DNA of 59,556 bases from DATAEU01 sp046724395 (GTDB lineage: Bacteria > Actinomycetota > UBA4738 > HRBIN12), in contig JBKOWM010000049.1 of assembly GCA_046724395.1 (NCBI GenBank), positions 1 through 59,556 on the forward strand. The letters are read 5' to 3'. The position numbers and the translations under genes were made by a program. The notes under the pieces are model-generated. The model searched no databases. It was not told the origin of the DNA and worked only from the letters and a program-made list of their open reading frames with translations. Shown piece after piece: positions 49,771 through 57,341 of this stretch (its first letter is position 1; the number at the start of each line of letters is the position of its first letter).

Positions 49771-50897
49771 CCCGAAGGGCGCCACGGTCCGCCGCCGCGA
49801 CGATCGTCGCATGGGTCGTGGGAGCGGTGATCGTCGCCGGGACGGCGCTACCCGCGCGCGCGCAGCAGCTCGGCTTCACGCCCGTCGTCGAGCATGCGTC
49901 GTTTCCGACGAACCTCGCGTTCGCGCCCGACGGGAGAGCGTTCTACACGGAGAAGGACACCGGTCGCATCCGCGTCATCGATAGCGCCGGCGGCGTCGCG
50001 CCCGCGACGTTTGCGACGCTGCCCGTCGCCTCGCCGGTCAACGAGATGGGGCTCCTCGGCCTGGCGCTGCACCCGGACTTCGCGAAGCACCCGTGGGTCT
50101 ACGCGTACTACTCCGATCCACGCGACGGCCGAAATCACGTGGTCCGGATCCGAGCAGACGGCGACGTCGGCGGACCCCCCGAGAACCTCATCACGCTGCT
50201 CCCGACGGAGAACGGGTGGCACAACGGCGGCGACCTGGCGTTCGGACTCGACGGCACGCTGTTCGTCGCCGTCGGAGACGGACACGTGGCCGGGCGCGCA
50301 CAGGACGCGTCGAGCGTGGGCGGCAAGATCCTGCGTCTCGGCGCCCAGGGCGGCGTCCCCGACGACAACCCGGTGCCGGACTCGCCCGTGTACGCGCTCG
50401 GGATCCGCAATTCGTTCGGCCTGTGCGTCTCGCCCGGCGGCGCGTTGTGGGAGACCGAGAACGGACCGACGGAGTGGGACGAGCTCAACCGGATCGAGCC
50501 GGGCGCCAATTACGGTTGGCCGGAACACCTCGGACCCGGCGAAGCCGACGGCTTCACCCCGCCCCTGTTGGCGTGGCGGGGACAGATCGTGCCGACCGGG
50601 TGCACGGTCGCGCGCGAGGACACCGTGTACGTCGGCTCGTACCGCGGCGAGCTGCATCGAATCTCGTTCGCGCCCGGGCGCGCGCCAGTCGACACCATCG
50701 TCGCGTCGTTCGATGCGGGCATCACCGACGTCGAGCACGGCCCAGACGGCCGTCTGTACGTCACCACCGAGGACGCGATCCTCGTCGCGACGGGGCGGAC
50801 CTCGACCCGCGCGCCGCTCACCCCCGTCGGCATCCTGATCCTGGCGGTGCTGATCGGGGCGCTGCTGCTCGCGCGGCGGCGGCTGGACCGCCGGTGA
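49767..50897 (+). CDS. Secreted PQQ-dependent sugar dehydrogenase-like (GSDH) protein, membrane-anchored
   Basis: 376 residues: signal peptide (1-32, ending ALPARAQ), a six-bladed beta-propeller of the soluble glucose dehydrogenase family (LAFAPDGRAFYTEKDTGRIRVID, LLGLALHPDFAKHPWVYAYYSD, NGWHNGGDLAFGLDGTLFVAVGD, WETENGPTEWDELNRIEPGANYGWPEH), then a C-terminal membrane helix and RRRLDRR tail resembling a sorting or retention anchor. A PQQ cofactor is family knowledge; no pqq genes are in the window. TTG 49767 overlaps the preceding stop. Confidence 0.85.
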   Translation: MTRRAPRSAAATIVAWVVGAVIVAGTALPARAQQLGFTPVVEHASFPTNLAFAPDGRAFYTEKDTGRIRVIDSAGGVAPATFATLPVASPVNEMGLLGLALHPDFAKHPWVYAYYSDPRDGRNHVVRIRADGDVGGPPENLITLLPTENGWHNGGDLAFGLDGTLFVAVGDGHVAGRAQDASSVGGKILRLGAQGGVPDDNPVPDSPVYALGIRNSFGLCVSPGGALWETENGPTEWDELNRIEPGANYGWPEHLGPGEADGFTPPLLAWRGQIVPTGCTVAREDTVYVGSYRGELHRISFAPGRAPVDTIVASFDAGITDVEHGPDGRLYVTTEDAILVATGRTSTRAPLTPVGILILAVLIGALLLARRRLDRR

Positions 50898-50899
50898 CG

Positions 50900-51064
50900 C
50901 TACCCCTTGGGTCGCTTCAGGTACGCGACCGTCGAGGTGCCGCCCATGGGGTTGGCAAGCTGGACGACGCCGACGAGCTCCCATCCGTCCTCGCCGAAGG
51001 TGTTGAGGATCTCGCCCGGGTTGTGCTCAAGGAGCGGTGCCACGAAGTACTCCCACCGTTGCAC
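50900..51064 (-). CDS. Small DUF4177-type protein
   Basis: 54 residues read from GTG 51064: MQRWEYFVAPLLEHNPGE, then ILNTFGEDGWELVGVVQL and a C-terminal AYLKRPK. The WEY...GWELV...YLKR pattern is typical of the short DUF4177 family. Unknown function. It begins one base after the stop of the CoA-binding gene (TGACGTG) and stops 2 bp from the opposing PQQ-dehydrogenase stop. Confidence 0.72.
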   Translation of the reverse strand: MQRWEYFVAPLLEHNPGEILNTFGEDGWELVGVVQLANPMGGTSTVAYLKRPKG

Positions 51065-51065
51065 G

Positions 51066-51509
51066 TCAGCCCTCCCGGTCCAATCGACGCTTCTCGCGGC
51101 GCATGCAGGTGCCCATGACGACGGTCATTCCGCCATCCTCGCCGATGCGGCGGGCCTCGTCGCTCACGATCCCGTCTTGGAGCCACAGGACCTTCGCACC
51201 GCGGCGCACTGCATCGCGGGCGATGTCGGGAGTGAACTCGGCCCGCCGGAATACGTCGACGACGTCGATCGCCACGTCGCCGGGGACGTGCGCGAGTGAG
51301 GGATACGCCGGTTCGCCGAGCACCTCCGTCTCCTTCGGATTGACGGGCACGATTCGGTAGCCCCTCGATTGGAGGAAGGTCGCGACCGAGTGCGAGTCGC
51401 GCGCGGGGTTCGACGACAGGCCGACGACGGCGATGGTCTTCGCATCGCCGAGGATCGAGCGCAGCTCCTCGTCGCTCGGCACGTAGGGCTCCAGCTCGGC
51501 GGTACTCAT
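51066..51509 (-). CDS. CoA-binding domain protein (YccU-like)
   Basis: 147-residue Rossmann protein: TIAVVGLSSNPARDSHSVATFLQSRGYRIVPVNPKETEVLGEPAYPSL, then IDVVDVFRRAEFTPDIARDAVRRGAKVLWLQDGIVSDEA. These marks define the CoA-binding family of YccU. ATG 51509 is chosen because AAAGGAGC lies 4-5 nt upstream; ATG 51530 is possible. Biological role unknown; the Nudix gene next to it acts on CoA-type compounds in related proteins. Confidence 0.85.
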   Translation of the reverse strand: MSTAELEPYVPSDEELRSILGDAKTIAVVGLSSNPARDSHSVATFLQSRGYRIVPVNPKETEVLGEPAYPSLAHVPGDVAIDVVDVFRRAEFTPDIARDAVRRGAKVLWLQDGIVSDEARRIGEDGGMTVVMGTCMRREKRRLDREG

Positions 51510-51522
51510 GCGCGCTCCTTTC

Positions 51523-52113
51523 TCATCCATTCTCTCGGCGGGCCTCTCGCGGCGAACGACGCATCGCCTCCAGCAGATCGTGCAGGATCCGCGCCGTCGC
51601 ACCCCAGATCGTGGCGCCCGGCATCTCGTACGCGTATCCCCGATAGACCCGGTCGCCTCGGGGAAACTCGACCCGCGTCTCGGCGGCTTCGAGGTCCGAC
51701 ACGGCGAACTCGAGGACCTCCGCGATCTCGTCCTCGTTCGGCGCGTAGGCCGGCGGGACCGTGAGCCCGGCGACGAACGGAACGATCAGGATCGCGGACA
51801 CAAACGTGTGCACCGGCGGCAGGGAGCCGAGCACGTCGACATCCGAGGGTGGCACTCCCAGCTCTTCGTGTGTCTCGCGGAGTGCGGTCGCGCGCAGGTC
51901 CCGGTCGTCTTCATGCCGCAGGCCGCCCGGGAACGAGATCTCGCCGGCATGACGCGAGAGGTGCTCGGTTCGCCGAGTGAACACCAGGCTCGGCCGGCCG
52001 GCCATGATGATCGGGACGAGGACCCCGGCGAGCCGGGTGTCGGGAGGCGGGACGGGCCGTGGGTCGGGCTCCAGACGCGTCCGCAGGCGAGCCAGGTCGG
52101 TCGCCGCAGGCAT
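51523..52113 (-). CDS. Nudix hydrolase, CoA-pyrophosphatase type
   Basis: 196 residues. The CoA-pyrophosphatase block VFTRRTEHLSRHAGEISFPGGLRHEDDRDLRATALRETHEELGV holds the Nudix box (R-E-x2-E-E-x-G) and the SFPGG typical of NudL/YeaB. It would cleave CoA to 3',5'-ADP and phosphopantetheine, or oxidised CoA. TACGAT ends 6 nt before ATG 52113 with no Shine-Dalgarno, indicating a leaderless start. The CoA-binding gene is 13 bp downstream. Confidence 0.86.
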   Translation of the reverse strand: MPAATDLARLRTRLEPDPRPVPPPDTRLAGVLVPIIMAGRPSLVFTRRTEHLSRHAGEISFPGGLRHEDDRDLRATALRETHEELGVPPSDVDVLGSLPPVHTFVSAILIVPFVAGLTVPPAYAPNEDEIAEVLEFAVSDLEAAETRVEFPRGDRVYRGYAYEMPGATIWGATARILHDLLEAMRRSPREARRENG

Positions 52114-52228
52114 TGGGGGATCGTAGACGCCACGACCGGGTTCGTCGTTCGTCTCGGCCGCGCGGACGGTCTGCTTTCAACCGGCGATGCGGCGGCCGGC
52201 GCCGACGTGCGGGTATCCTGGAGGGACG

Positions 52229-52573
52229 ATGCCGAGCGACACCGCGACCCTTATCACCGTCACCCAGAAGGCCGCCGGAAGGATCCGAACGCTCGCTGAG
52301 CGCGAGGGCCGAGCCGAGCCCATCCTTCGCGTCCGCGTCGTCGCCGGCGGGTGCTCCGGCTTCTCCTACGAGCTTGGGTTCGCCGAGGGCGCGGAGGCCG
52401 ACGACGTCGTCGTCCAGGTCGACGGCGTGCGGGTCCTCGTCGACCCCCGGAGCGCGCCGATCGTCGCCGGAAGCACGCTCGAGTTCAACGACGCGCTTCT
52501 GGGGGGCGGGCTGAAAATGCTCAACCCGCACGCCACGCACGAGTGTGCGTGCGGCGAGTCTTTCTCCATCTGA
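52229..52573 (+). CDS. IscA/ErpA-type iron-sulfur insertion protein
   Basis: 114 residues: VTQKAAGRIRTLAEREG, then RVRVVAGGCSGFSYELGF, and C-terminal HATHECACGESF. The three conserved Cys (one in GCSG, two in CACG) bind the cluster delivered to client apoproteins. A GGAGGGAC Shine-Dalgarno precedes ATG. It starts towards the FrhB-like iron-sulfur gene 100 bp downstream. Confidence 0.92.
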   Translation: MPSDTATLITVTQKAAGRIRTLAEREGRAEPILRVRVVAGGCSGFSYELGFAEGAEADDVVVQVDGVRVLVDPRSAPIVAGSTLEFNDALLGGGLKMLNPHATHECACGESFSI

Positions 52574-52673
52574 GCGGCCGCCTCAGCCCCGAGCTCCCGC
52601 CCCTCCGACCTCCCGACGCCACCGACGACGGCCTGAGCCCGGCTTGTCCGATCGCCACACCTATACTCCGGCC

Positions 52674-53813
52674 ATGGCGTCGACCGACGGCAGGACGCAG
52701 TGGCGGCACCTCTACGACGAGGTCGTCGCGACGGGTCTGTGTACGGGATGTACTGCATGTATCGTGGCCTGCCCGTTCCACGTCCTGGGATACGAGGACT
52801 ACGAGCCCGTACAGCTCCAGGAGGACGGCCCGGACGTGTGCGTGCACGGCGATCGCGGCTGTTCTTTGTGCACTCTCGCGTGTCCTCGCTTTCGGGAATG
52901 GGAGTCGGACATCGACCAGTTGCTCTTCGGGCAGACGCGGAGGCCGGAGGACGTCATCGGGCAATACCGGGACATCGTGCTCGCGCGGGCGACCGACCCT
53001 GAAACCCTGATGCATGGCCAGGACGGCGGCGTCGTCTCGGCGCTGCTCGTGTGGGGTCTGGAGCACGGCGAGATCGATGGCGTATGCACGTCGAAGCTCT
53101 CCGAAGAGCGGCCGTGGGACTGCGAGCCGGCGGTCGTCACCGATCGGGAAGGGGTGCTCGCCGCGGCTGGGTCCCGCTACACGTACTCGGCCAACCCGTT
53201 GGCGATGGTCAAGGCCGCGCAGATGGGGCTCTCCAAGCTCGCGCTCGTCGGCATGTCCTGTCAGGCGAGCGCGCCCGGCTCGATGCAGGCCCGTCGCGTC
53301 AACAAGTGGGCCAAGAAGGTCACCTGGACCTTCGGCCTGCTCTGCTCGAAGAGCTTCACCTACGACGGGCTCATGGTCGAGATCGCGCAGAAGGAACTCG
53401 GGCTGTCGCTCGACGAGATCGTCCGAGTCAACATCAAGGGAAAGCTGCTCTTCTACACCGAGGACGGCCGCGAACTCACGTACTCACTCAAGAAGTCGCA
53501 CGCGTACACGCGACCTGGCTGCCTCCTGTGCCCGGACTTCGCCGCCGAGCACGCCGATATCTCCTTCGGCGGGCTCGGGCAGAGCGACGGATGGTCCCTC
53601 ACGATCATCCGCACGGCCAAGGGACGCGATCTGTGGGACCGCGCCATCGCGGCCGGTGTCATCGAGTCTCGCCCCGGTTCCGAGGACCCGGGCGCGATCG
53701 ACACGCTGTTCAGGCTCGCGATCAAGTCTCGCGAGCGGTGGCCGACCGACCGCGTGGCCGAGGGCGAGGAAGGCCCGGGCGTGATCCCGCTGGAGCCGGC
53801 GTCGGCCGGCTGA
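52674..53813 (+). CDS. F420-reducing hydrogenase/dehydrogenase beta subunit-like (FrhB/FdhB) protein
   Basis: 379 residues. N-terminal ferredoxin-like region with CTGCTACIVACPFHVLGY and CSLCTLACP ([4Fe-4S] ligands), then the FrhB beta-subunit core: RATDPETLMHGQDGGVVSALLVWGLEHGEIDG and AGSRYTYSANPLAMVKAA, VGMSCQASA, CLLCPDFAAEHADISFGGLGQSDGWSLTIIRTAKG. Family members transfer electrons to or from coenzyme F420 through FAD. The F420 link agrees with two LLM oxidoreductases in the window, and the ferredoxin gene is convergent 13 bp away. TATACT ends 6 nt before ATG. Confidence 0.8.
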   Translation: MASTDGRTQWRHLYDEVVATGLCTGCTACIVACPFHVLGYEDYEPVQLQEDGPDVCVHGDRGCSLCTLACPRFREWESDIDQLLFGQTRRPEDVIGQYRDIVLARATDPETLMHGQDGGVVSALLVWGLEHGEIDGVCTSKLSEERPWDCEPAVVTDREGVLAAAGSRYTYSANPLAMVKAAQMGLSKLALVGMSCQASAPGSMQARRVNKWAKKVTWTFGLLCSKSFTYDGLMVEIAQKELGLSLDEIVRVNIKGKLLFYTEDGRELTYSLKKSHAYTRPGCLLCPDFAAEHADISFGGLGQSDGWSLTIIRTAKGRDLWDRAIAAGVIESRPGSEDPGAIDTLFRLAIKSRERWPTDRVAEGEEGPGVIPLEPASAG

Positions 53814-53826
53814 CGGCGTTGGCGTT

Positions 53827-54156
53827 CTAGCCGGCCGCGGCCCACGAGGCGACGACCGGGTGGTCGGCGGTCGTCGGCCCCACCTGCGCCGCGCCGCCCG
53901 GCGAGCCGATCCCGCTCACGGCGTCGCCGAAGAACTCGGCGTTGACCGGCGTGAACTGCTTCCACTCGGCCGGCACGTCGTCCTCGTAGAAGATCGCGGT
54001 CACCGGACACACGGGCTCGCACGCGCCGCAGTCGACGCATTCGTCGGGATGGATGTACAGCATCCGGCCGCCCTCGTAGATGCAGTCGACGGGACACTCG
54101 TCCACGCACGCGCGGTCCTTCACGTCGATGCAGGGCTCGCAGATCGTGTAGGTCAT
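53827..54156 (-). CDS. fdxA: 7Fe ferredoxin
   Basis: 109-residue FdxA-type ferredoxin. The Cys pattern C-x7-C-x3-C-P (CIDVKDRACVDECP) serves the [3Fe-4S] cluster and C-x2-C-x2-C-x3-C-P (CVDCGACEPVCP) the [4Fe-4S] cluster. An actinobacterial-type C-terminal tail, VPAEWKQFTPVNAEFF, follows. It is a low-potential electron carrier, here a plausible partner of the FrhB-like protein. ATG 54156 has AAGGGG about 5-6 nt upstream. Confidence 0.93.
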   Translation of the reverse strand: MTYTICEPCIDVKDRACVDECPVDCIYEGGRMLYIHPDECVDCGACEPVCPVTAIFYEDDVPAEWKQFTPVNAEFFGDAVSGIGSPGGAAQVGPTTADHPVVASWAAAG

Positions 54157-54227
54157 CGTTTCCCCTTTTTCCACGGTGCGGACCTTGGAAATCCGAGTCT
54201 ACACGGCGTCCGCGCTCGCGGCGACGT

Positions 54228-55205
54228 CTACGCTTCGACGGCCGATCGCGGCGCGAGCGCGAACACCGTCCCGAGGATCGACGAGGCCGGATCGAGCACC
54301 GGCACCGGGTACACGACGACGACGTCCGCGCCGGCGGCGCGGTATTCCTCGAGCCTCGCACCGGCCTCGCCCGCGTCGCCCACCGCCGCGACGGACCGGA
54401 TCAGTCTCTCGGGGACGGCGCCGGTCCGGCCGGAACGCGTCGCCTCCGCGGCCACGCGCGCTTCGTTTCCCAGCCCCATCGCCGCGAACTGGTGGGCGTA
54501 CGCCGGATACGACGCGTACAGGCCCGCGGCGGCCGCAACAGCGGGCATCGCGTGCTCTGGCTCCTGCCCCACGACCGCGCGGACGTAGACGGCGATCGTT
54601 ACGTCGGCCGGATCTCGGCCGGCGGACGTCGCTACGTCCGCGATCGAGCGCCGCGCCTCCGCCACCCGTTCGGGCGTGCACCAGTTCAGCAACACGCCGT
54701 CGGCCACCCTGCCGCCGAGCTCAACGGCCTTGGGCCCGAGCGCCGCGACCCAGACGCGGAGTGGAGGCTCGACGGAGATGCCCAGCCGAAAGGGCGCCCG
54801 GTCGGACCGATCTGCGATCGCGCCGCCGGCCAAGAGCTCGCGCAGGTCGGCGACGTACGACGCGAGACGATCGAGGGCGCCCGGCCCCGCCGGCCCCGTC
54901 CCGAGCCCGAGCACCATCCGGCCGGCGGAGACGTCGTGGACGGTCGCGGCCGCCATCGCGGTCACGCCGACGCGTCGCGCGTCGATCGTGACGACGCCGG
55001 TGCCGAGGAGCAGCGTCGAGGTCCGAAACGCCAGCGCGGCGAGCGTGGAAAAGGTCTCGCGGCCCCCGACCTCCGGGAGGAACAGCGCGGAGTACCCGGT
55101 CTGCTCGGCAGACTGCACGACCTCCACCAGATCCGTCCACGGCAATGCGTCGCGAAGCGCGACCGCGGTGCCCGACGGCGCCCGTTCGGCGGCCACAGCT
55201 ACCAT
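54228..55205 (-). CDS. LLM-class F420-dependent oxidoreductase (second)
   Basis: 325 residues: the luciferase-like barrel with VEVVQSAEQTGYSALFLPEV, LALAFRTSTLLLGTGVVTIDARRVGVTAMAAATVHDVSAGRMVLGLGTGPAGPG and VWVAALGPKAVELGGRVADGVLLNWCTPERV. MtdE/F420-type methylene-H4MPT reductase-like members share this layout. The start ATG 55205 is only 8 bp from the divergent hydrolase start. Substrate unknown. Confidence 0.86.
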   Translation of the reverse strand: MVAVAAERAPSGTAVALRDALPWTDLVEVVQSAEQTGYSALFLPEVGGRETFSTLAALAFRTSTLLLGTGVVTIDARRVGVTAMAAATVHDVSAGRMVLGLGTGPAGPGALDRLASYVADLRELLAGGAIADRSDRAPFRLGISVEPPLRVWVAALGPKAVELGGRVADGVLLNWCTPERVAEARRSIADVATSAGRDPADVTIAVYVRAVVGQEPEHAMPAVAAAAGLYASYPAYAHQFAAMGLGNEARVAAEATRSGRTGAVPERLIRSVAAVGDAGEAGARLEEYRAAGADVVVVYPVPVLDPASSILGTVFALAPRSAVEA

Positions 55206-55213
55206 CGTCGCAC

Positions 55214-56053
55214 GTGACGTCCATCCGCTTCTCGACCGAAGACCATGTCTCGCTGGAGGGCGACCTGCGCCTCCCGCAGGGCGAGCCGGTCGCGGGCGCG
55301 GTGGTTTGCCATGCGCACCCCCGCCACGGCGGGAGCAGGGATCATCCGATCCTGTGGGCGATCCGGGCGGACCTGTCTGCGCGTGGCTTCGTCGTCCTCG
55401 GTTTCGACTTTCGCGGTGTGATGCGATCCGGCGGGACATACGGGGCGGGGCGGACGGAGACACGCGACGTCGCGGCAGCGATCGACCGCGTTTGTCAGGA
55501 CACGTCGGGACCGATCCTGGTGTGCGGGTGGTCGTTCGGGGCCCTCGTCGCGCTGCGGGAGGCGATCCGCGACGAGCGCGTCGCCGCCCTCGCGCTGATC
55601 GGGCTCCCCCTCGATCCGAGGGACATCGACATCGCCGACGTTCCGTCGCCCGCCGAGCTCGCGACCTTCCGCCGCCCGGTCCTCTTGCTGGCCGGCGAGG
55701 GCGACATCTACGCGCCCTCGCCGCGCCTCGAGACGCTCGCGAAGCACCTCCCAGCAGCGGAGGTCGTCGTGCTACCGGGTACGGATCATTTCCTGTGGAG
55801 GCGCGAGAAGGATGCCGCCGGGGCTGTCGGCCGATTCGCCGTGACGGCCCTGGGGGTGGGGTCAGACGTCGTCGTCGGAGAGGTAGCGCCGGCGCAGGTT
55901 GTAGTTGAAGATCACGAGCCCCACGGCCAGCGCCATCGTGACGAAGAACGTCGGGGTGCCGTCCACCCCCATCGCGAGGAGCAGCCTCGCCAGGACGAAC
56001 AGGACGGCGAACTCGGCGATCTGGAAGGCGAACCACCCGGGCATCGAGCGTAG
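55214..56053 (+). CDS. Alpha/beta hydrolase with antisense-overlapping C-terminal tail
   Basis: 279 residues as open; the hydrolase domain covers about 1-215. Catalytic residues: nucleophile Ser in CGWSFGALVAL, acid in LLAGEGDIYAPS and His in PGTDHFLWRR; CHAHPRHGGSRDHPILWA supports the oxyanion hole. The last 65 residues (VGSDVVVGEVAPAQ onwards) are His/Glu/Arg-rich and lie antisense to a membrane-protein gene, so they look like run-on. No upstream stop shortens it. TACCAT ends 8 nt before GTG 55214. Confidence 0.8.
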   Translation: MTSIRFSTEDHVSLEGDLRLPQGEPVAGAVVCHAHPRHGGSRDHPILWAIRADLSARGFVVLGFDFRGVMRSGGTYGAGRTETRDVAAAIDRVCQDTSGPILVCGWSFGALVALREAIRDERVAALALIGLPLDPRDIDIADVPSPAELATFRRPVLLLAGEGDIYAPSPRLETLAKHLPAAEVVVLPGTDHFLWRREKDAAGAVGRFAVTALGVGSDVVVGEVAPAQVVVEDHEPHGQRHRDEERRGAVHPHREEQPRQDEQDGELGDLEGEPPGHRA

Positions 56054-56065
56054 AAACGCCCTCAC
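55862..56065 (-). CDS. Small two-helix membrane protein
   Basis: 67 residues: AFQIAEFAVLFVLARLLLAMG and TPTFFVTMALAVGLVIFNYNLRRRYLSDDDV. It has two membrane helices and a charged tail. No family recognised. GTG 56065 overlaps the stop of the next gene (GTGA). It is entirely antisense to the tail of the alpha/beta hydrolase. Confidence 0.65.
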   Translation of the reverse strand: MRAFLRSMPGWFAFQIAEFAVLFVLARLLLAMGVDGTPTFFVTMALAVGLVIFNYNLRRRYLSDDDV

Positions 56066-56382
56066 GCGCCGTCCCGCGTCTCCGGGCGGCCGGGCTCCTC
56101 GTTCCCGCTGCGACGGGATCGCCACAGCCCGCCGACCCATAGGAACGGCAGGAAGATGAACGTGAAGCCGAACAGCTTGGGAAACACGAAGACGCCGAGC
56201 AGGAAGAACGCGGCCGAGGCCGCGATCCACGTCCCGGGATGCCCCCACCAGGGCCTCATCCGTCGTCCCCGAACCAGGTCGACGTCGCCGCCGAAGCGGT
56301 GGCCGAGCCGGACCGCGAGCACGAGCGCGACGACGACCACGGCGAATCCGGCGAGGATCAGCAGGAGGGTCCGTCCGTCCAT
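56062..56382 (-). CDS. Small membrane protein
   Basis: 106 residues: one N-terminal helix (LLLILAGFAVVVVALVLAVRLG), a charged loop, then two more helices (TWIAASAAFFLLGVFVFPKLFGFTFIFLPFLWVGGLW) and a charged tail. No family recognised. TAGGCT ends 6 nt before ATG 56382. It is coupled to the downstream small membrane protein. Confidence 0.68.
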   Translation of the reverse strand: MDGRTLLLILAGFAVVVVALVLAVRLGHRFGGDVDLVRGRRMRPWWGHPGTWIAASAAFFLLGVFVFPKLFGFTFIFLPFLWVGGLWRSRRSGNEEPGRPETRDGA

Positions 56383-56526
56383 GCGACCAGCCTACGCCGC
56401 GGCCGCCGGATTCCGGCTCGCGGCCGCAGCTGCGAGGCGGCGCGAGGCTTCATCGAACCTTCATCCACCGGAGCGCACCCTGGCGCAGACAGAGCCGGCC
56501 GTGTGCCGGGCGGAGAGGAGGACGAC

Positions 56527-57291
56527 ATGGGCGTTCCCAAGTCTGTCGCGGCGGTCGCCGCGGCGATCGTGACGGTGGTTGCGGCGACGGCGGGTGCGGC
56601 CATCGCGAGCGCGAACGCGGGAGCGGTAGCCCTCACGCGAACCGCCACCGACGGGTGCACGGCGTACCAACCGCAGATCCCGGACCCGACGCACTTCGTC
56701 GGCGCGATCGACAATCCGTACTTCCCGCTGCCGGTGGGCAGGACGCTCGTGTACCGGGGCGTGTCCGACGGCGAGCGGCAGGTCGACCGGGTGCGCGTCA
56801 CGGACGAGACGAAGGTGATCGAGGGCATCACGGCGACCGTCGCGCACGACGTCGTCTTCACCGAGGGGACGAAGGACGAGGTCACGAACGACTGGTACGC
56901 GCAGGACGACCAGGGCAACGTCTGGTATCTGGGTGAGGACACCAAGGCGCTGCTCGGCGGCGGTAGGGTCGATCGGTCGGGCTCATGGGAGGCCGGCGTG
57001 AACGGCGCAAAGCCGGGGCTAATTATGGAGGCGGATCCGCTTCCGCCCGACGCGTACCGACAGGAGTGCCTGTCCGGTGAGGCCGAGGACATGGCGTGGG
57101 TTGTGGACCGCGGCGGTTCGCTGACGGTTCCGTACGGAACGGTTCATCAGGTGCTGCGCACGTTCGAGTTCGCACGTATCGAGCCGAACGTGGTCTCCGA
57201 GAAGCGGTACGCCCCCGGCCTCGGCATCGTGGTCGAGCGCGACGTCCACGGAGGTGACGAGCACTTCGAGCTGGTCAAGGTCTCCGGTTGA
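56527..57291 (+). CDS. Secreted protein of unknown function
   Basis: 254 residues with a signal peptide (1-30, AAIASANA). The mature part has QIPDPTHFVGAIDNPYFPLPVGRTLVYRGVSDGERQ, VVFTEGTKDEVTNDWYAQDDQGNVWYLGEDTKALL and YAPGLGIVVERDVHGGDEHFELV. I do not recognise it; the text resembles other actinobacterial secreted beta proteins. It has Shine-Dalgarno GAGAGGAGG 5 nt before ATG. A two-component system follows 50 bp downstream on the same strand, so it may be its target or sensor partner. Confidence 0.75.
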   Translation: MGVPKSVAAVAAAIVTVVAATAGAAIASANAGAVALTRTATDGCTAYQPQIPDPTHFVGAIDNPYFPLPVGRTLVYRGVSDGERQVDRVRVTDETKVIEGITATVAHDVVFTEGTKDEVTNDWYAQDDQGNVWYLGEDTKALLGGGRVDRSGSWEAGVNGAKPGLIMEADPLPPDAYRQECLSGEAEDMAWVVDRGGSLTVPYGTVHQVLRTFEFARIEPNVVSEKRYAPGLGIVVERDVHGGDEHFELVKVSG

Positions 57292-57341
57292 GTCGCCCGG
57301 GTGCCCGGCCGATGCACCACTGAAGCGCGACGGAGGACATC

